Shown here: piece after piece, positions 20,245-30,123 of the stretch
Layout of the letters: each line of letters starts with the position of its first letter
How positions within the stretch are numbered: the first letter of the stretch is position 1
Assembly: GCA_936450465.1 (NCBI GenBank)
Contig: OW388299.1
Location: forward strand, 43,659,548 to 43,723,547
Origin: Gibbula magus
Taxonomy: Eukaryota > Mollusca > Gastropoda > Trochida > Trochidae
Direction of reading: 5' to 3'
DNA length: 64,000 bases
Position numbers and translations under genes: made by a program
The notes under the pieces: model-generated
What the model saw: only the letters and a program-made list of their open reading frames with translations
The model's database searches: none
What the model was told of the DNA's origin: nothing

Positions 20245-21728
20245 AAAAAATAGAGCCATGGGCTCTGGAGCTCATCAGGATTTCATTGATTTACTATCTA
20301 AAGTTGAATATTTAAGTTATTTAAGTTATTGTTTACAAGCAAAAGATAGGTTCTTAGATCATGACCACTGTGACCCCATTTGGGGTTAAGGGGTCACATA
20401 ATCAACAATTTAGAATCCCCATTGACCAAGGAGTCTGCACACAACTTTTCAGCTCTCTAGACCTTTTGGAACTGGAGAAGAAGATGAAAATAAGTTTTTC
20501 AGGATGTGACCTCGGTGAACCCATTCGGGGTCACAGGGTCACAAAATCTACGATTTAGAATCTCCATTACCCAAGGAGTCTGCACACAACGTTTCAGCTC
20601 TCTAAACCTTTTGAAACTGGAGAAGAAGATGAAAATAAGTTTTTAAGGATGTGACCTCGGTCACCCCATTTGGGGTCACAGGGTCACATATTCTACAATT
20701 TAGAATCCCCATTGGCTAAGGAGTCTGCACACAACCTTTCAGCTCTCTAGACCTTTTGGAACTGGAGAAGAAGATGAAAATAAGTTTTTAAGGATGTGAC
20801 GTCTGTGACCCCATTTGGTCACATGATCTACAATTTAGAATCCCCATTGGCCAAGGAGTCTGCACACAACTTTTCAGCTCTCTAGACCTTTTGGAACTGG
20901 AGAAGAAGATGAAAATAAGTTTTTCAGGATGTGACCTCGGTGAACCCATTCGGGGTCACAGGGTCACAAAATCTACGATTTAGAATCTCCATTACCCAAG
21001 GAGTCTGCACACAACGTTTCAACTCTCTAAACCTTTTGGAACTGGAGAAGAAGATGAAAATAAGTTTTTAAGGATGTGACCTCGATGACCCCATTTGGGG
21101 TCACAGGGTCACATAATCTACAATTTAGAATCCCCATTGGCTAAGGAGTCTGCACACAACCTTTCAGCTCTCTAGACCTTTTGGAACTGGAGAAGAAGAT
21201 GAAAATAAGTTTTTAAGGATGTGACGTCTGTGACCCCATTTGGGGTCACAGGGTCACATAATCTACAATTTAGAATCCCCTTTGGCCAAGGAGTCTGCAC
21301 ACAACTTTTCAGCTCTCTAGACCTTTTGGAACTGGAGAAGAAGATGAAAATAAGTTTTTAAGGATGTGACCTTGGTGACCCCATTTGGGGTCACAGGGTC
21401 ACATAATCTACAATTTAGAATCCCCATTGGCCAGGGAGTCTGCACACAACTTTTCAGCTCTCTAGATCTTTTGGAACTGGAGAAGAAGATGAAAAAAGGT
21501 TTTTAAGGATGTGACCCCTGTGACCCCATTTGGGGTCATGGGGTCACGAAATCTACAATTTAGAATCCCCATTGGCCTAGGAGTCTGCACATAAAAGTTC
21601 AGCTCTGTGGAGTCACTGGTTCTGGAGAAGAAGTCGAAAAAGCGTAAAGTTTACGGATGGACGGACGGACGCCGGACACCATGCCATGCCATGCGCCCAT
21701 CGGGCCTTTCAGGCCTGATGAGCTAAAA
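20245..21728. mobile_element. TAGCTCATCAGG element B with 144-bp internal array
   Basis: The left end has GAGCTCATCAGGATTTC and the right end has the inverse CAGGCCTGATGAGCTA. Inside are about eight ~144-bp units (CTGCACACAAC at about 20434, 20581, 20725, 20861, 21005, 21151, 21295, 21441). Each carries TGACCCCATTTGGGGTCA, GGGTCACAGGGTCA and TTTTGGAACTGGAGAAGAAG. The right end adds a GGACGG run and CCATGCCATG. Confidence 0.85.
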
Positions 21729-21907
21729 ATGAACAGTTTATGAATCTATTCATTGCTGTTGCAATGGCGTGATATTTTTTTTGATTATTTATAGAGGGCT
21801 TCGAGGTCGTTCGGATTACCCATAATGCACTGCCGGCGGCCATGTTGGAAGGCTATTCATTCTACCCCCATTGTTAATGTTCAGCGAAGCAGTTAGATTC
21901 TTTTGTC

Positions 21908-23103
21908 ATGCCGAATACGTGCGATTGTTGGCTGTAATAGTCGGGGTGAAAACAACTTCCAAACGCAAGGCATAACTCTTGCCAGTCTGCATTACTGGCT
22001 GATTTAACCCTTGCGGTATTTCCCTCGCTTTCTTGTGTCAAAGCAGTGAATCGCTGCACTAGAAATGCATAGCGGGCCTGGATTTCTAAACACAGATTTC
22101 TTAAGGAAATACTGCAAGGCCTAAATCAGCCAGTAATGGAGACTGGCAAGAGTAATGCCTTGCATTGGGAAGTTGGGGTGAAAAGGGTGGGAAGGGTTTC
22201 TTTAGACTCCCGAGAATTGTAACCAATCAGGGAATTGTTGCTCAAGAGAAAAGCGAACGACGAAGACGATCCTGGTTTGCTGCCATCAACAGGTCAAATA
22301 TCAAACAACTCGACTGTATTCGTGTTTGTTCTGACCACTTTGTAACAGGTAAGATAATTTTCTAGCTCTATGAATGAAAATTACTTGAATATGTCCATGT
22401 AAGCTTAATTATTTCCTTACATAAACACAATTACTGTCCGTGTATAAACTCATCAGTAGGCTGTGAGTACTCAGCTACTCAGTACATGTACAAGTAGACT
22501 AGGCTACATAGTTTGACTTCTTATCTGATGAAAATAGCATTAATCTTTGACTGTTTCGAAATATAGAGTCTAGATAATATATAGTGGACCAAAGTGTAAA
22601 GGAAATATATTGAAGAACAACGTTGTATCATGGTTGGGCTTGTCAATTAGTGACAATTACCCTCGAGTTACCTTTTTGTGTGTCACCTAATTTCGTGGTA
22701 TTTACAAATGTCATCATTTCTCACTTACCATTCATTGGTCCCTATCACTTAGCAGTTATTTTGTTGATCAGTTGTTCTACATGTAATATATTCTTTATTT
22801 ACAGGAAAACCTCATCCTTGGGACGAAACAGATCCTGACTGGGCCCCCAGTAAGAATTTAGGATACAGTCCGCTGAGAACTTCACCCTCTAAATCTGCCT
22901 TGCGACACAGTCAACTTAAAACTAGAAAGGAAACAGTAAAGAAAACTGAGGCTGCAATTAGTTTATTGGAGTTGGGTCATTCTCTATCTGAATCAACTGC
23001 CGAGGATACGTGTGATGCCTCAGAGGCGGTCGGCTTCGGAATGGCGGTCAATTGCATGTTGCTGACATTCTCTTGGAGGGGCATGGTTGTAGTTTGTGTC
23101 TGA
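21908..23103 (+). pseudogene. THAP-domain gene of the ISL2EU-like element, broken
   Basis: The start ATG is at 21908. The zinc-finger start is visible but needs a one-base frame change just after the first Cys codon (about 21920-21922). A 222-bp MITE with 10-bp target duplication then splits the first loop. The reading resumes at 22175 with GEKGGKGFFRLPRIV, then RRRSWFAAINRSN, RVCSDHFVTG, donor GTAAGA after 22348, and acceptor before 22805 into KPHPWDETDPDWAP (THAP C-terminal motif). The frame ends at 23103 without any DDE domain and overlaps the opposite gene by 127 bp. THAP domains bind DNA, here presumably transposon ends. Non-functional copy. Confidence 0.8.
21953..22174. mobile_element. 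222-bp foldback MITE inserted in the THAP exon
   Basis: About 52-bp inverted ends (CAACTTCCAAACGCAAGGC and partner). Flanked by GGGGTGAAAA at 21943-21952 and 22175-22184, a perfect 10-bp target duplication of THAP coding sequence. A second copy of exactly the same length is at 51515-51736. Confidence 0.92.
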
Positions 23104-24692
23104 TTGTTGGTAAAATATTTGCTCACAAGTTCAGGCAACACAACTGATGCAAAAAACTTGGATGATTTTTCCACAATGTGGCTCCAAAGCTGCGGGTCCA
23201 CTTCGATTCTCTCTATGAATAAATCTTGTTCAGTCCAGACAACAAAGTCACAGTAGTCCGTGTCACAGAGGAATATCTGTGTCTGTACCTGGTAGTAGTA
23301 GTAAGGGTGGGTCCTTTTGAGATGTAGACCTTTTTTTGTCTCTTCTAAGCAGGAACCCTTGCCAGCACGCACGTTCTCGTCCTTCATGCAGTGGAGACAC
23401 TTTATCTCGATGCATCCCTTGCCGCAACAGTCACAGGTTACAATACCATCAGGTGATGCACCGAGGTGGGGATACTTTGAACTGAGAACCAGTCCTGACT
23501 GTAGAACTTGCAGATTTATGTGACATCGTTCAGCTTGCTCCTTGTACGTCTCCCTTGCTTTGCCTTCATTCTTGCATCCATATTGCATCGCTTCATTGGT
23601 GAAGTTGTAGTCTGTGGGGTAGCATATCTGTTTGATGAGACTACGGGATGGATTCTCCAATGGTGTATTGCAGGCTGCCTTCATCCTCGATGCAGTGATT
23701 CGTCCGGTCCGAAATCTATGCCAAAGCTTGCTCAATGCTTGTTCCCTAGTTTCGACTTCAACGTTATTTGCTTGGTCGTCGGATACAGTGATTTTCTCCT
23801 TCACAAGTTGCAGACAGCGGCCATGGATCTCCTCCTGGCTCTTATGCTGGTACTCCTCGTCGTACAGTTCAGTCAACACTGGTGGAAACTTTGGATGCAG
23901 GGACTGTGGCTTGCATTCAGAAGAGTACTTTGCATCTACTGCCACGTACCCAGGCTTGTCTGGCAAAATAGACTTGATCAGGGCATCAAATCTTGACTCG
24001 GTGAAGGCTGTATAAACCTTTTTAGGTGTCTTGACCTCCTGTTGTGCTGCAACTTTCACCCCGGCATTGTCTATCTTCTTGTCCAGCTGTTTCTTCAAAG
24101 TCTTCGAAGAAGTGAAGTCTGTTTCTGCCAGTGGCAAATATGGGACAGAAGTTAATACTTTAGGAAGCATCAAGTAGGCTGGTTGCTGGGTCACAGTAGG
24201 AGTCTCTCTAAGTCTAGTGACAAGATAAAACAAGAGAGAAGCTACATGTGAACAACATTCACCTAAGCCTGCAATGCAGTTGCAATGTGCACATAGAATG
24301 GAGGCCGACTTGTCAAATATTATCCAAGGCAGTAAACTTGGCTGGGAGAGTCTCTGTGAATGTAGAACTTTTCCTTTAACAACTTGGTTTTCCCCATCTG
24401 GACAAGTGTAAACACACACATCATGAACCCAACCGGACACAACTCTGGCATATGCTTCCATACTCTTGAAGTTTTGAAAATCTTTCAGTTCACAGAAGGG
24501 ACTGGGGTGGAAAATCAGGTAGTTAACAAGATCAATGTATGTCACGCACGGCCACGTATTTGGATCAGCATTCCACTCTTTGACTTTGACTTGGTAGGGA
24601 TCTAAATCTCCAATAAAACGCAGTTTAGTAAAGTACCGCTCTCCTGCCTGCTTGTCTAAAGAATTCACGTACTTTTCCATAGCTTTCATCAT
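22977..24692 (-). CDS. SWIM zinc-finger plus YqaJ-like nuclease of the ISL2EU-like element
   Basis: The frame opens further upstream, but those codons lie beyond the element's end at 24846, so the start is taken at the ATG pair at 24692 (MMKAMEKYVNSLD), giving about 571 residues. Residues ~137-149 hold a SWIM finger (CNCIAGLGECCSHVASLL, pattern CxC...CxH). The C-terminal half holds a YqaJ/lambda-exonuclease-type domain: LWHRFRTGRITASRMKAAC, then GASPDG, then CIEIKC with the ExK catalytic pair, then YYYYQVQTQIFLC. In phages this fold resects DNA; in ISL2EU elements its role is unproven but presumably concerns transposition. The frame is intact, so the protein could still be made although the partner gene is dead. 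Intronless; no host origin suggested. Confidence 0.88.
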   Translation of the reverse strand: MMKAMEKYVNSLDKQAGERYFTKLRFIGDLDPYQVKVKEWNADPNTWPCVTYIDLVNYLIFHPSPFCELKDFQNFKSMEAYARVVSGWVHDVCVYTCPDGENQVVKGKVLHSQRLSQPSLLPWIIFDKSASILCAHCNCIAGLGECCSHVASLLFYLVTRLRETPTVTQQPAYLMLPKVLTSVPYLPLAETDFTSSKTLKKQLDKKIDNAGVKVAAQQEVKTPKKVYTAFTESRFDALIKSILPDKPGYVAVDAKYSSECKPQSLHPKFPPVLTELYDEEYQHKSQEEIHGRCLQLVKEKITVSDDQANNVEVETREQALSKLWHRFRTGRITASRMKAACNTPLENPSRSLIKQICYPTDYNFTNEAMQYGCKNEGKARETYKEQAERCHINLQVLQSGLVLSSKYPHLGASPDGIVTCDCCGKGCIEIKCLHCMKDENVRAGKGSCLEETKKGLHLKRTHPYYYYQVQTQIFLCDTDYCDFVVWTEQDLFIERIEVDPQLWSHIVEKSSKFFASVVLPELVSKYFTNNQTQTTTMPLQENVSNMQLTAIPKPTASEASHVSSAVDSDRE

Positions 24693-24880
24693 GTTGATAG
24701 CCAAAATCCGTACACAAATGAACGTACGTGAACGTAGCCAATGTAAATATTTGCTCCTTTCACTATCAGCGCTCGCAGTGGAATGACTTCCAACATGGCA
24801 CCGCGAGAGCGTGTTACTTTTTTTAGCACAAGAGACGGAGCCCTCTATTATAAGACACTGTTTATCCATCTTTAGATTAA

Positions 24881-25370
24881 AGGTACATCCATTGTGTTTC
24901 ATAAAAAAATTATTGGGCTTTAATACATTCCGACACACAATATGTGCTGTTTACAGTACAAATAAATTTACCCAGCTTGCATATTCATCTCCAATCGCCA
25001 AATATATCATAATTACTAGTTTCCAATTAAAATCGAGTAACATCATTATGCATGTGTAGAAACCGAAACTGCACGCCCCATTTACATGCATAGTAGTTAT
25101 ATGACCTACTTAACATGATCAACCCAAATTAATCATTTTGTCTGTTATAAATAAGATTCCAAAATTTCGTTTGCTCATTGGCGCGCGCCACACGCAGATC
25201 ATTGTCCGGTTTTCGATCAGAAATCACTACTTTTACTATCATATCGTCAATAAACTAGGTCGGGTATCATCAAAATGATGTTTTTCGGTAACAATCGGTA
25301 CTTCTCGATAAAGTAACACATTTTTTAACATTTTGAATATTTGACCCCAAACAACACAATGGATGTACCT
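24881..25370. mobile_element. piggyBac-type MITE, family AGGTACATCC, copy 1
   Basis: 490 bp, inverted ends AGGTACATCCATTGTGTT, TTAA at both flanks (24877-24880 and 25371-25374). Includes GGCGCGCGCCA palindrome. Other copies: 49941-50434 (inverted) and 62226-62700. Confidence 0.85.
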
Positions 25371-25465
25371 TTAAATAATACATAGTTGTCACAAAAGTAG
25401 ATATATTTCAACAATGTGTATGTTTTAAAAAGATAAAGTTGTCACAAAGGTAGATTATTCTAACA

Positions 25466-26206
25466 ATATTACCCATATGGGAAAACGGACACAGGGTAGT
25501 ATTTTTCCTGTAAGTCACATGGGAGTTACACCTTTTTCTGGCTTTTGATTGGCTGTTACAGAAAAATAAGAATTTCATTGGTTGCCGGAACTACTTCATT
25601 CATCTTTCTTACTTTTCCCGACTAGTAACTTTAGAAACTGTCTTCTGCACTTTAACATGTTTTATTTGTTTCCCGCAGTTGAAATTAGCGTTTTCGTACA
25701 TGTGCCGACGCATCAAATGTCGGAGGAAGCAGTTAAATTGTCCGAAATTTAAAGAAACTAGCGATTACTGCTTGACTGTATAACCATGGAAAGCTTCAAG
25801 AGCGACGGCGATCGTTCGAATGTAATGACGTCATAGGCGCGAGCGGTTATGACGTCACAGTGTCGATTGTAACGTCACAGGGCTTTTCGGTTTGAGCCGA
25901 CTTGTTTTTGAGCTTCGCACACCTCTTCATATGGATGTTGCAATAACTTATATGTATAATCATGGATTGATAGTAATTGGCAGGAATACAAAACTTTCAA
26001 CTAAAGCCACATCTTTCTTTTATTGTGAAATACATTTTCGCAGGGGACATTTTAATCGTGCGGAGTAAACAAGGATAGGTACGTAAGAAGTGAATCCACG
26101 TCACACGCGTATGGATATGGAGATTCATCTCCTTCTCGGGTCCTTTTAGAGAAGCTATTGGCTTTTAATATTCGCGTTTTTACTTTAATTGTCATATGGG
26201 TAATAT
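25466..26206. mobile_element. Possible element with ATTACCCATATG ends
   Basis: Short inverted ends (ATATTACCCATATG at left, CATATGGGTAATATA at right). The interior has three TGACGTCA-type (CRE-like) words at 25825-25875. No coding content and no clear target duplication, so this is tentative. Confidence 0.4.
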
Positions 26207-26208
26207 AA

Positions 26209-26358
26209 ACAATAACCAACTCGTGACGGGGAATGGCAGGTTATCTTTCCCTCGTTATATCAATTGTGTGTAATTCTCTCGCCAAGGCTCGAGAATTACT
26301 CAAATGATATAACTCGGGAAAGATAATCTGTCATTCCCAGTCACTCGTTAGTTATTGT
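26209..26358. repeat. Foldback element, ~70-bp arms
   Basis: ACAATAACCAACTCGTGACG onward is mirrored by a right arm ending CGTTAGTTATTGT, with scattered mismatches and a ~10-nt centre at about 26281. Confidence 0.8.
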
Positions 26359-26644
26359 CTAAATGTGTACGTTTTTAAAAGATAAGAAAATATATCTAAC
26401 TTTCCTACACATTTTTATCTGGACTTTTCTGTATCCAATGGAATATTATCAAACATTTCTGTTTTATTATGAATGTGTGTTGGAACCTTCAGAAAAATTT
26501 GCAAAATCTCTGATCATGCATTTACCATCTTATTTTCCATTAGGCTATATCAGAGTGAATCAAAATCCGACTTCTCGTCTACCGGTTTATTTCTCAGGAA
26601 GAAGCAGAAACCCAGTTCAAGTTGAGGGTCAGGGAAAACCCTAA

Positions 26645-27130
26645 CACGTGAAGGCTGATATCCCAGAATGCACTGCAATGCCTTTACTCGCGCGTATAAA
26701 TCGCGAAAATCGAGGTAGACACTTCGGCGAATTTAGCTGTGGAAGGCATTAATTAATTAGCTCACAGCCAGTCGGAAATCTCAATCAGCGCTCCCTCTAC
26801 TCAGCGGTGTTTTCATTGCGCAGAGGCCTACTCGCCACTACTTGCCGTACAAGCGCGATACTCAACCGGATGAGAGCGTCTTGGACCTTTCCACGGCCTG
26901 TTTTATGGGCGCAGCCTGTGTTATTTGCAACGCTGCGGCAATAAAGTATGACGTAATCAAGGATAGACGGTGCCTAGTCAACGCTTACCCTGTATAAAAG
27001 GCGTCAAACTTACTGACCAAAAAATGATTTCGGCCGTGGCATCAAAATTATCCTATTTTTGGAACTTCCGGAACTTTATTAATGGTCCTTGTGACCCGAG
27101 TGAGACAACAGCTCCGCTGAAAATCGCTCG
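26645..27130 (+). promoter_or_regulatory. Promoter-like CpG-containing stretch
   Basis: Contains TCCCAGAATGCACTGCAATG (ZNF143/Staf-like site, about 26661), several CpG-rich words and a TATA-like TATAAAAGGCG at about 26993. No following exon was recognised, so a promoter function is only suggested. A 93-codon frame just upstream (26363-26644) has no recognisable domain. Confidence 0.3.
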
Positions 27131-27189
27131 TTAAATCCCCGTAATCATCATCATATCTAGTCGTGCACTGTTTAGTTGAGTAACTGATG

Positions 27190-28010
27190 TGCGAAGACCA
27201 AAACTGAACTAAGCGTAATGCCTAGAGCCCCAGTCACGATGCAGAACGTAGTTAACTGTAGGCCTACATAAGATAAGCCTAGTAATCCGTGGTTATCCGT
27301 ATTCAAAACGTAGACAAAGACGTAGTTTGTGATTTAACTTTAGAACATATACTCAAAGTTTAGATTGGACGTATTGAATTGCAAATTTGAACTTAGATCT
27401 TTGTAGTTAAATCTAGTTAAGAACGTAATTAAACGTATTACAACTTGTCCCCGAATACCTACACCTTACTAGGTATTTAAGTCCTTTACTACAGTAAATT
27501 ACACTAGTATCATTTAATTTAAGTTGAAGAACGTTTCAGAACAGAAGACTAGGTGTTAGTACGACTGTCTACGTTATCAACATATTTAAATTACGTTTTG
27601 GTAGGTTTGTTATTGACGCACTGACGTAAAAGTAAGTTCCCATACGTCTAACTACGCTCAAGGAAGTATAATTACGCTGAACTACGATAAATCACGCCTA
27701 ACTAGGTACACGTATACTGAACCATGTTGTAATGAAACGTTAACGTAGTTCCGAAAAATGCACAAAGTTCCATCAAGTTAGAGGTTTGGTTGCTACGTTC
27801 AATGAACTAGTTAAACTACGTAAATTAAAGTAAGTGTGACTGCAGCTTGAGTTACACCAATGTGGTTCTCACTACGTTCTACTCCGTCCAAAAATTACTG
27901 TAAAAAGACCTCGAACGGGACAGAAACGGGAAACTTTTGTGCATAACTCTCCATACTACGATTCAGTACGTTTACAGACAGTTCTCAGGAAGTCCATCCC
28001 GTCTTTACAC
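27190..28010. repeat. ACGTA/CTACG-enriched block
   Basis: Dozens of AACTACG, ACGTAGTT, TTACG and TACGTTC words recur at irregular 10-30-bp spacing on both strands, unlike the CpG-poor surroundings. No fixed period was seen. It could be a decayed minisatellite. Confidence 0.55.
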
Positions 28011-28926
28011 TGTCCTCTGACAGTTGGTGCCACGTTGAAATGGGATGATATTGCCCGTTCATAACGTTTTCAATCTGTTCAGTCCCGTTATCAGTCAGTA
28101 TATATCAGTTCTCAACTAAATCTATCTCGACATCATACACGTTGCGAGAAGAATCATTCATTGACAGTTTAGGTTATTATTATTGAAAACTGTTGTCGAC
28201 ACATGTTCAAATGTTAGATGCACGGGAGGCAGAATGAATAGTATAAGTATAATCCCAGTTATGTCTGTAAATGTGATTTCAAGGGATTAAAATAGTGGGT
28301 AATATGAAAAGTTGAAATTCAAAGTGAATAAAGGTTTCAGAATTTTTTTTTAAATTTTATATTTGGATGGATCGAATAATAAATATATTATCAATAAACT
28401 AACAGAAAGTAATTTTCTATGATAATAGACATATAATCAGTAGTATGTTGGATGAAATGAGTAACTACTTCAATTGATTGAATTCAAATAGAAAAGCAGA
28501 TTGATACCTGTCGTGTTGTTTGTGTTTTTTTAATGATTTGAAAAGTCAAAACTTACTACTTACTTATTTAAACCGTTGGGAAAAACAATTCACCGAACGC
28601 ATGTATGCTTAGTCACAAGTGAGAAGCATTTAATTCTGCGCTTGTTCTATTTCTAAGAAATGATTGACTGGTGAAATTTTTTTCACTTGTTTGTTGGGAA
28701 ATTTCGTTGCATGAAAATGTTCAAGGTTCAAGTCCTCCCCACGAAAGCCACACAACTTTCCAGCGACAATATAATGTCCCGGCATTCGGTAAACATTATA
28801 CTTTCATGTAATGCTTTCAGCACACGTAGCACTAAACTACTGTCAAAAACTCTAGACAATTTGTATCGATATCAAATAAGTCTAATCATATATCGAGATA
28901 TAGAGGATATCTGTCTTTTCTTAACT
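28011..28926. other. No feature seen
   Basis: AT-rich intergenic sequence. Confidence 0.5.
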
Positions 28927-29047
28927 AATACCATACCACCGTTTATCTCATCGAGTGAGGTAGAAAGGTTATATTTTCACGAGTGGCGCAGCCACGAGTG
29001 AAAATATATAACTTTTCTACCTCACGAGATGAGATAAACATGGTATT
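28927..29047. repeat. Foldback element, ~57-bp arms
   Basis: AATACCATACCACCGTTTAT at the left and the inverse ATGAGATAAACATGGTATT at the right. The inner arms GGTAGAAAGGTTATATTTTC and CCACGAGTGAAAATATATAA meet around CGCAG. Confidence 0.85.
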
Positions 29048-29988
29048 TGTCAAGAATTGACGGATATTCTATTTATTATATGATATTATCCATGTAATTA
29101 CGTCCGAAAAGGGTCATTTTCACGCCGAGCGGCCGCTAGGAACAGCCCGTCACCACAGACCATTGTTTTATGACGTCAAATTATATCAGTCACCGTTCGC
29201 AGTGAAAATATAAGTTATTTTCACTGTAGCTTGACAGTTTATTTCACTGATAAATCCCAGTATTTCACTGCTCGTCATATAATAAAAAGAAATATATGTC
29301 AACTCGTCAAACATCTAACTAATCTACTCTGTCGTGAATTGCACTGTAATATCACCAGAAATGTCTATCCACAGTTAAAAACTAAAATTCAACTACTTAC
29401 CTCTTAATCTTAGTGTTAGAGACATTACTTTCGCTACGATCGGCAACAATTCAGTTGATGTAATTGTATTTTTTCCAAACTAATTGATTTTATTGATATA
29501 TTCAAAATGTGTGTTAATAATTGTGTATATTACACTGTTTGTAAAAGGTTTTAATGCATTCTATCAATGTTATATGTTTCAATGCACAACATTTTATTAT
29601 TCCTTTTCTGTAAGTGTAACCTACTTGTTTTAATTAATTTACTTATAAATATTTTGTGTTCAATTCTTGCAAGGAAATGAATTTGCGTATTAAAATAAAT
29701 CCCTATCGATAAAGAAAGATGGAATATATTATTACTCATAACTTCAAATTTAAATTTCGCTGGGATTAAACACGTGATACACAAATATATTCAAATAAGT
29801 GCAAAGAACACAACAACCCATTTCATAACTAATGTAATAGGGAGCAGCGCAACGCAGCGTATTGCTATAGCTTGTACTTTCAGAAATAACGAACCCAGTT
29901 TGGAATCAGCCTTCACGTGTTAATATTTGCCCCGACCAGAGGAAAGTACCAAAGCGCAAGCGCTTCGTAAAGACGGGACCGGAGCAAT
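29048..29988. other. Region upstream of CIAO2B, mostly unannotated
   Basis: AT-rich sequence with no clear element. GC content rises near 29930-30000 toward the CIAO2B start. Confidence 0.45.
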
Positions 29989-30013
29989 CACGTGACTTCA
30001 AGATGGCGGCTGG
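29989..30013 (+). promoter_or_regulatory. CIAO2B core promoter / start motifs
   Basis: An E-box CACGTG (29989-29994) is followed by CAAGATGGCGGC, in which the CIAO2B ATG is embedded. AAGATGGCGGC matches the YY1 consensus often found at start sites of TATA-less housekeeping genes. No TATA box is seen. Confidence 0.55.
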
Positions 30014-30123
30014 TTTGGATAATGCCAATCCAGTCGTATACCAAAAGTCAAAAGACAGAGATGTCTTGCCTGAAAATGAAGATGAAGATGTAGTCGATGA
30101 AATAGATTCACGAGAGGTCTTTG
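30003..30123 (+). CDS. CIAO2B: CIAO2B exon 1
   Basis: 121 nt, 40 codons plus one base, ending IDSREVF and a G, directly before ATATCCTTTT. Confidence 0.9.

Larger units (their letters stand above)
21793..24846. mobile_element. ISL2EU-like DNA transposon, 3.05 kb
   Basis: Inverted ends AGAGGGCTTCG and AGAGGGCTCCG, with AT immediately outside on both sides. A subterminal GCCATGTTGGAAG also recurs inverted (21840 region and 24788 region). The element carries a THAP zinc-finger gene rightward and a SWIM plus YqaJ-type nuclease gene leftward, meeting tail to tail. A THAP protein paired with a YqaJ exonuclease-like protein is a feature of the ISL2EU transposon group. No DDE transposase domain is visible, so a middle part seems lost. 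A 222-bp MITE interrupts the THAP exon. Confidence 0.7.

Noticed and set aside
21707..21722. Second hammerhead core (CTGATGAG) on the plus strand
   Set aside because: No GAAA partner or stem II follows; it is part of the TAGCTCATCAGG terminal repeat.
23317..24015. Plus-strand frames up to 162 codons
   Set aside because: Antisense shadows of the YqaJ/SWIM gene.
24693..24938. N-terminal 82-codon extension of the YqaJ protein
   Set aside because: It crosses the transposon end at 24846 and enters a neighbouring MITE, so it cannot belong to the element's protein.
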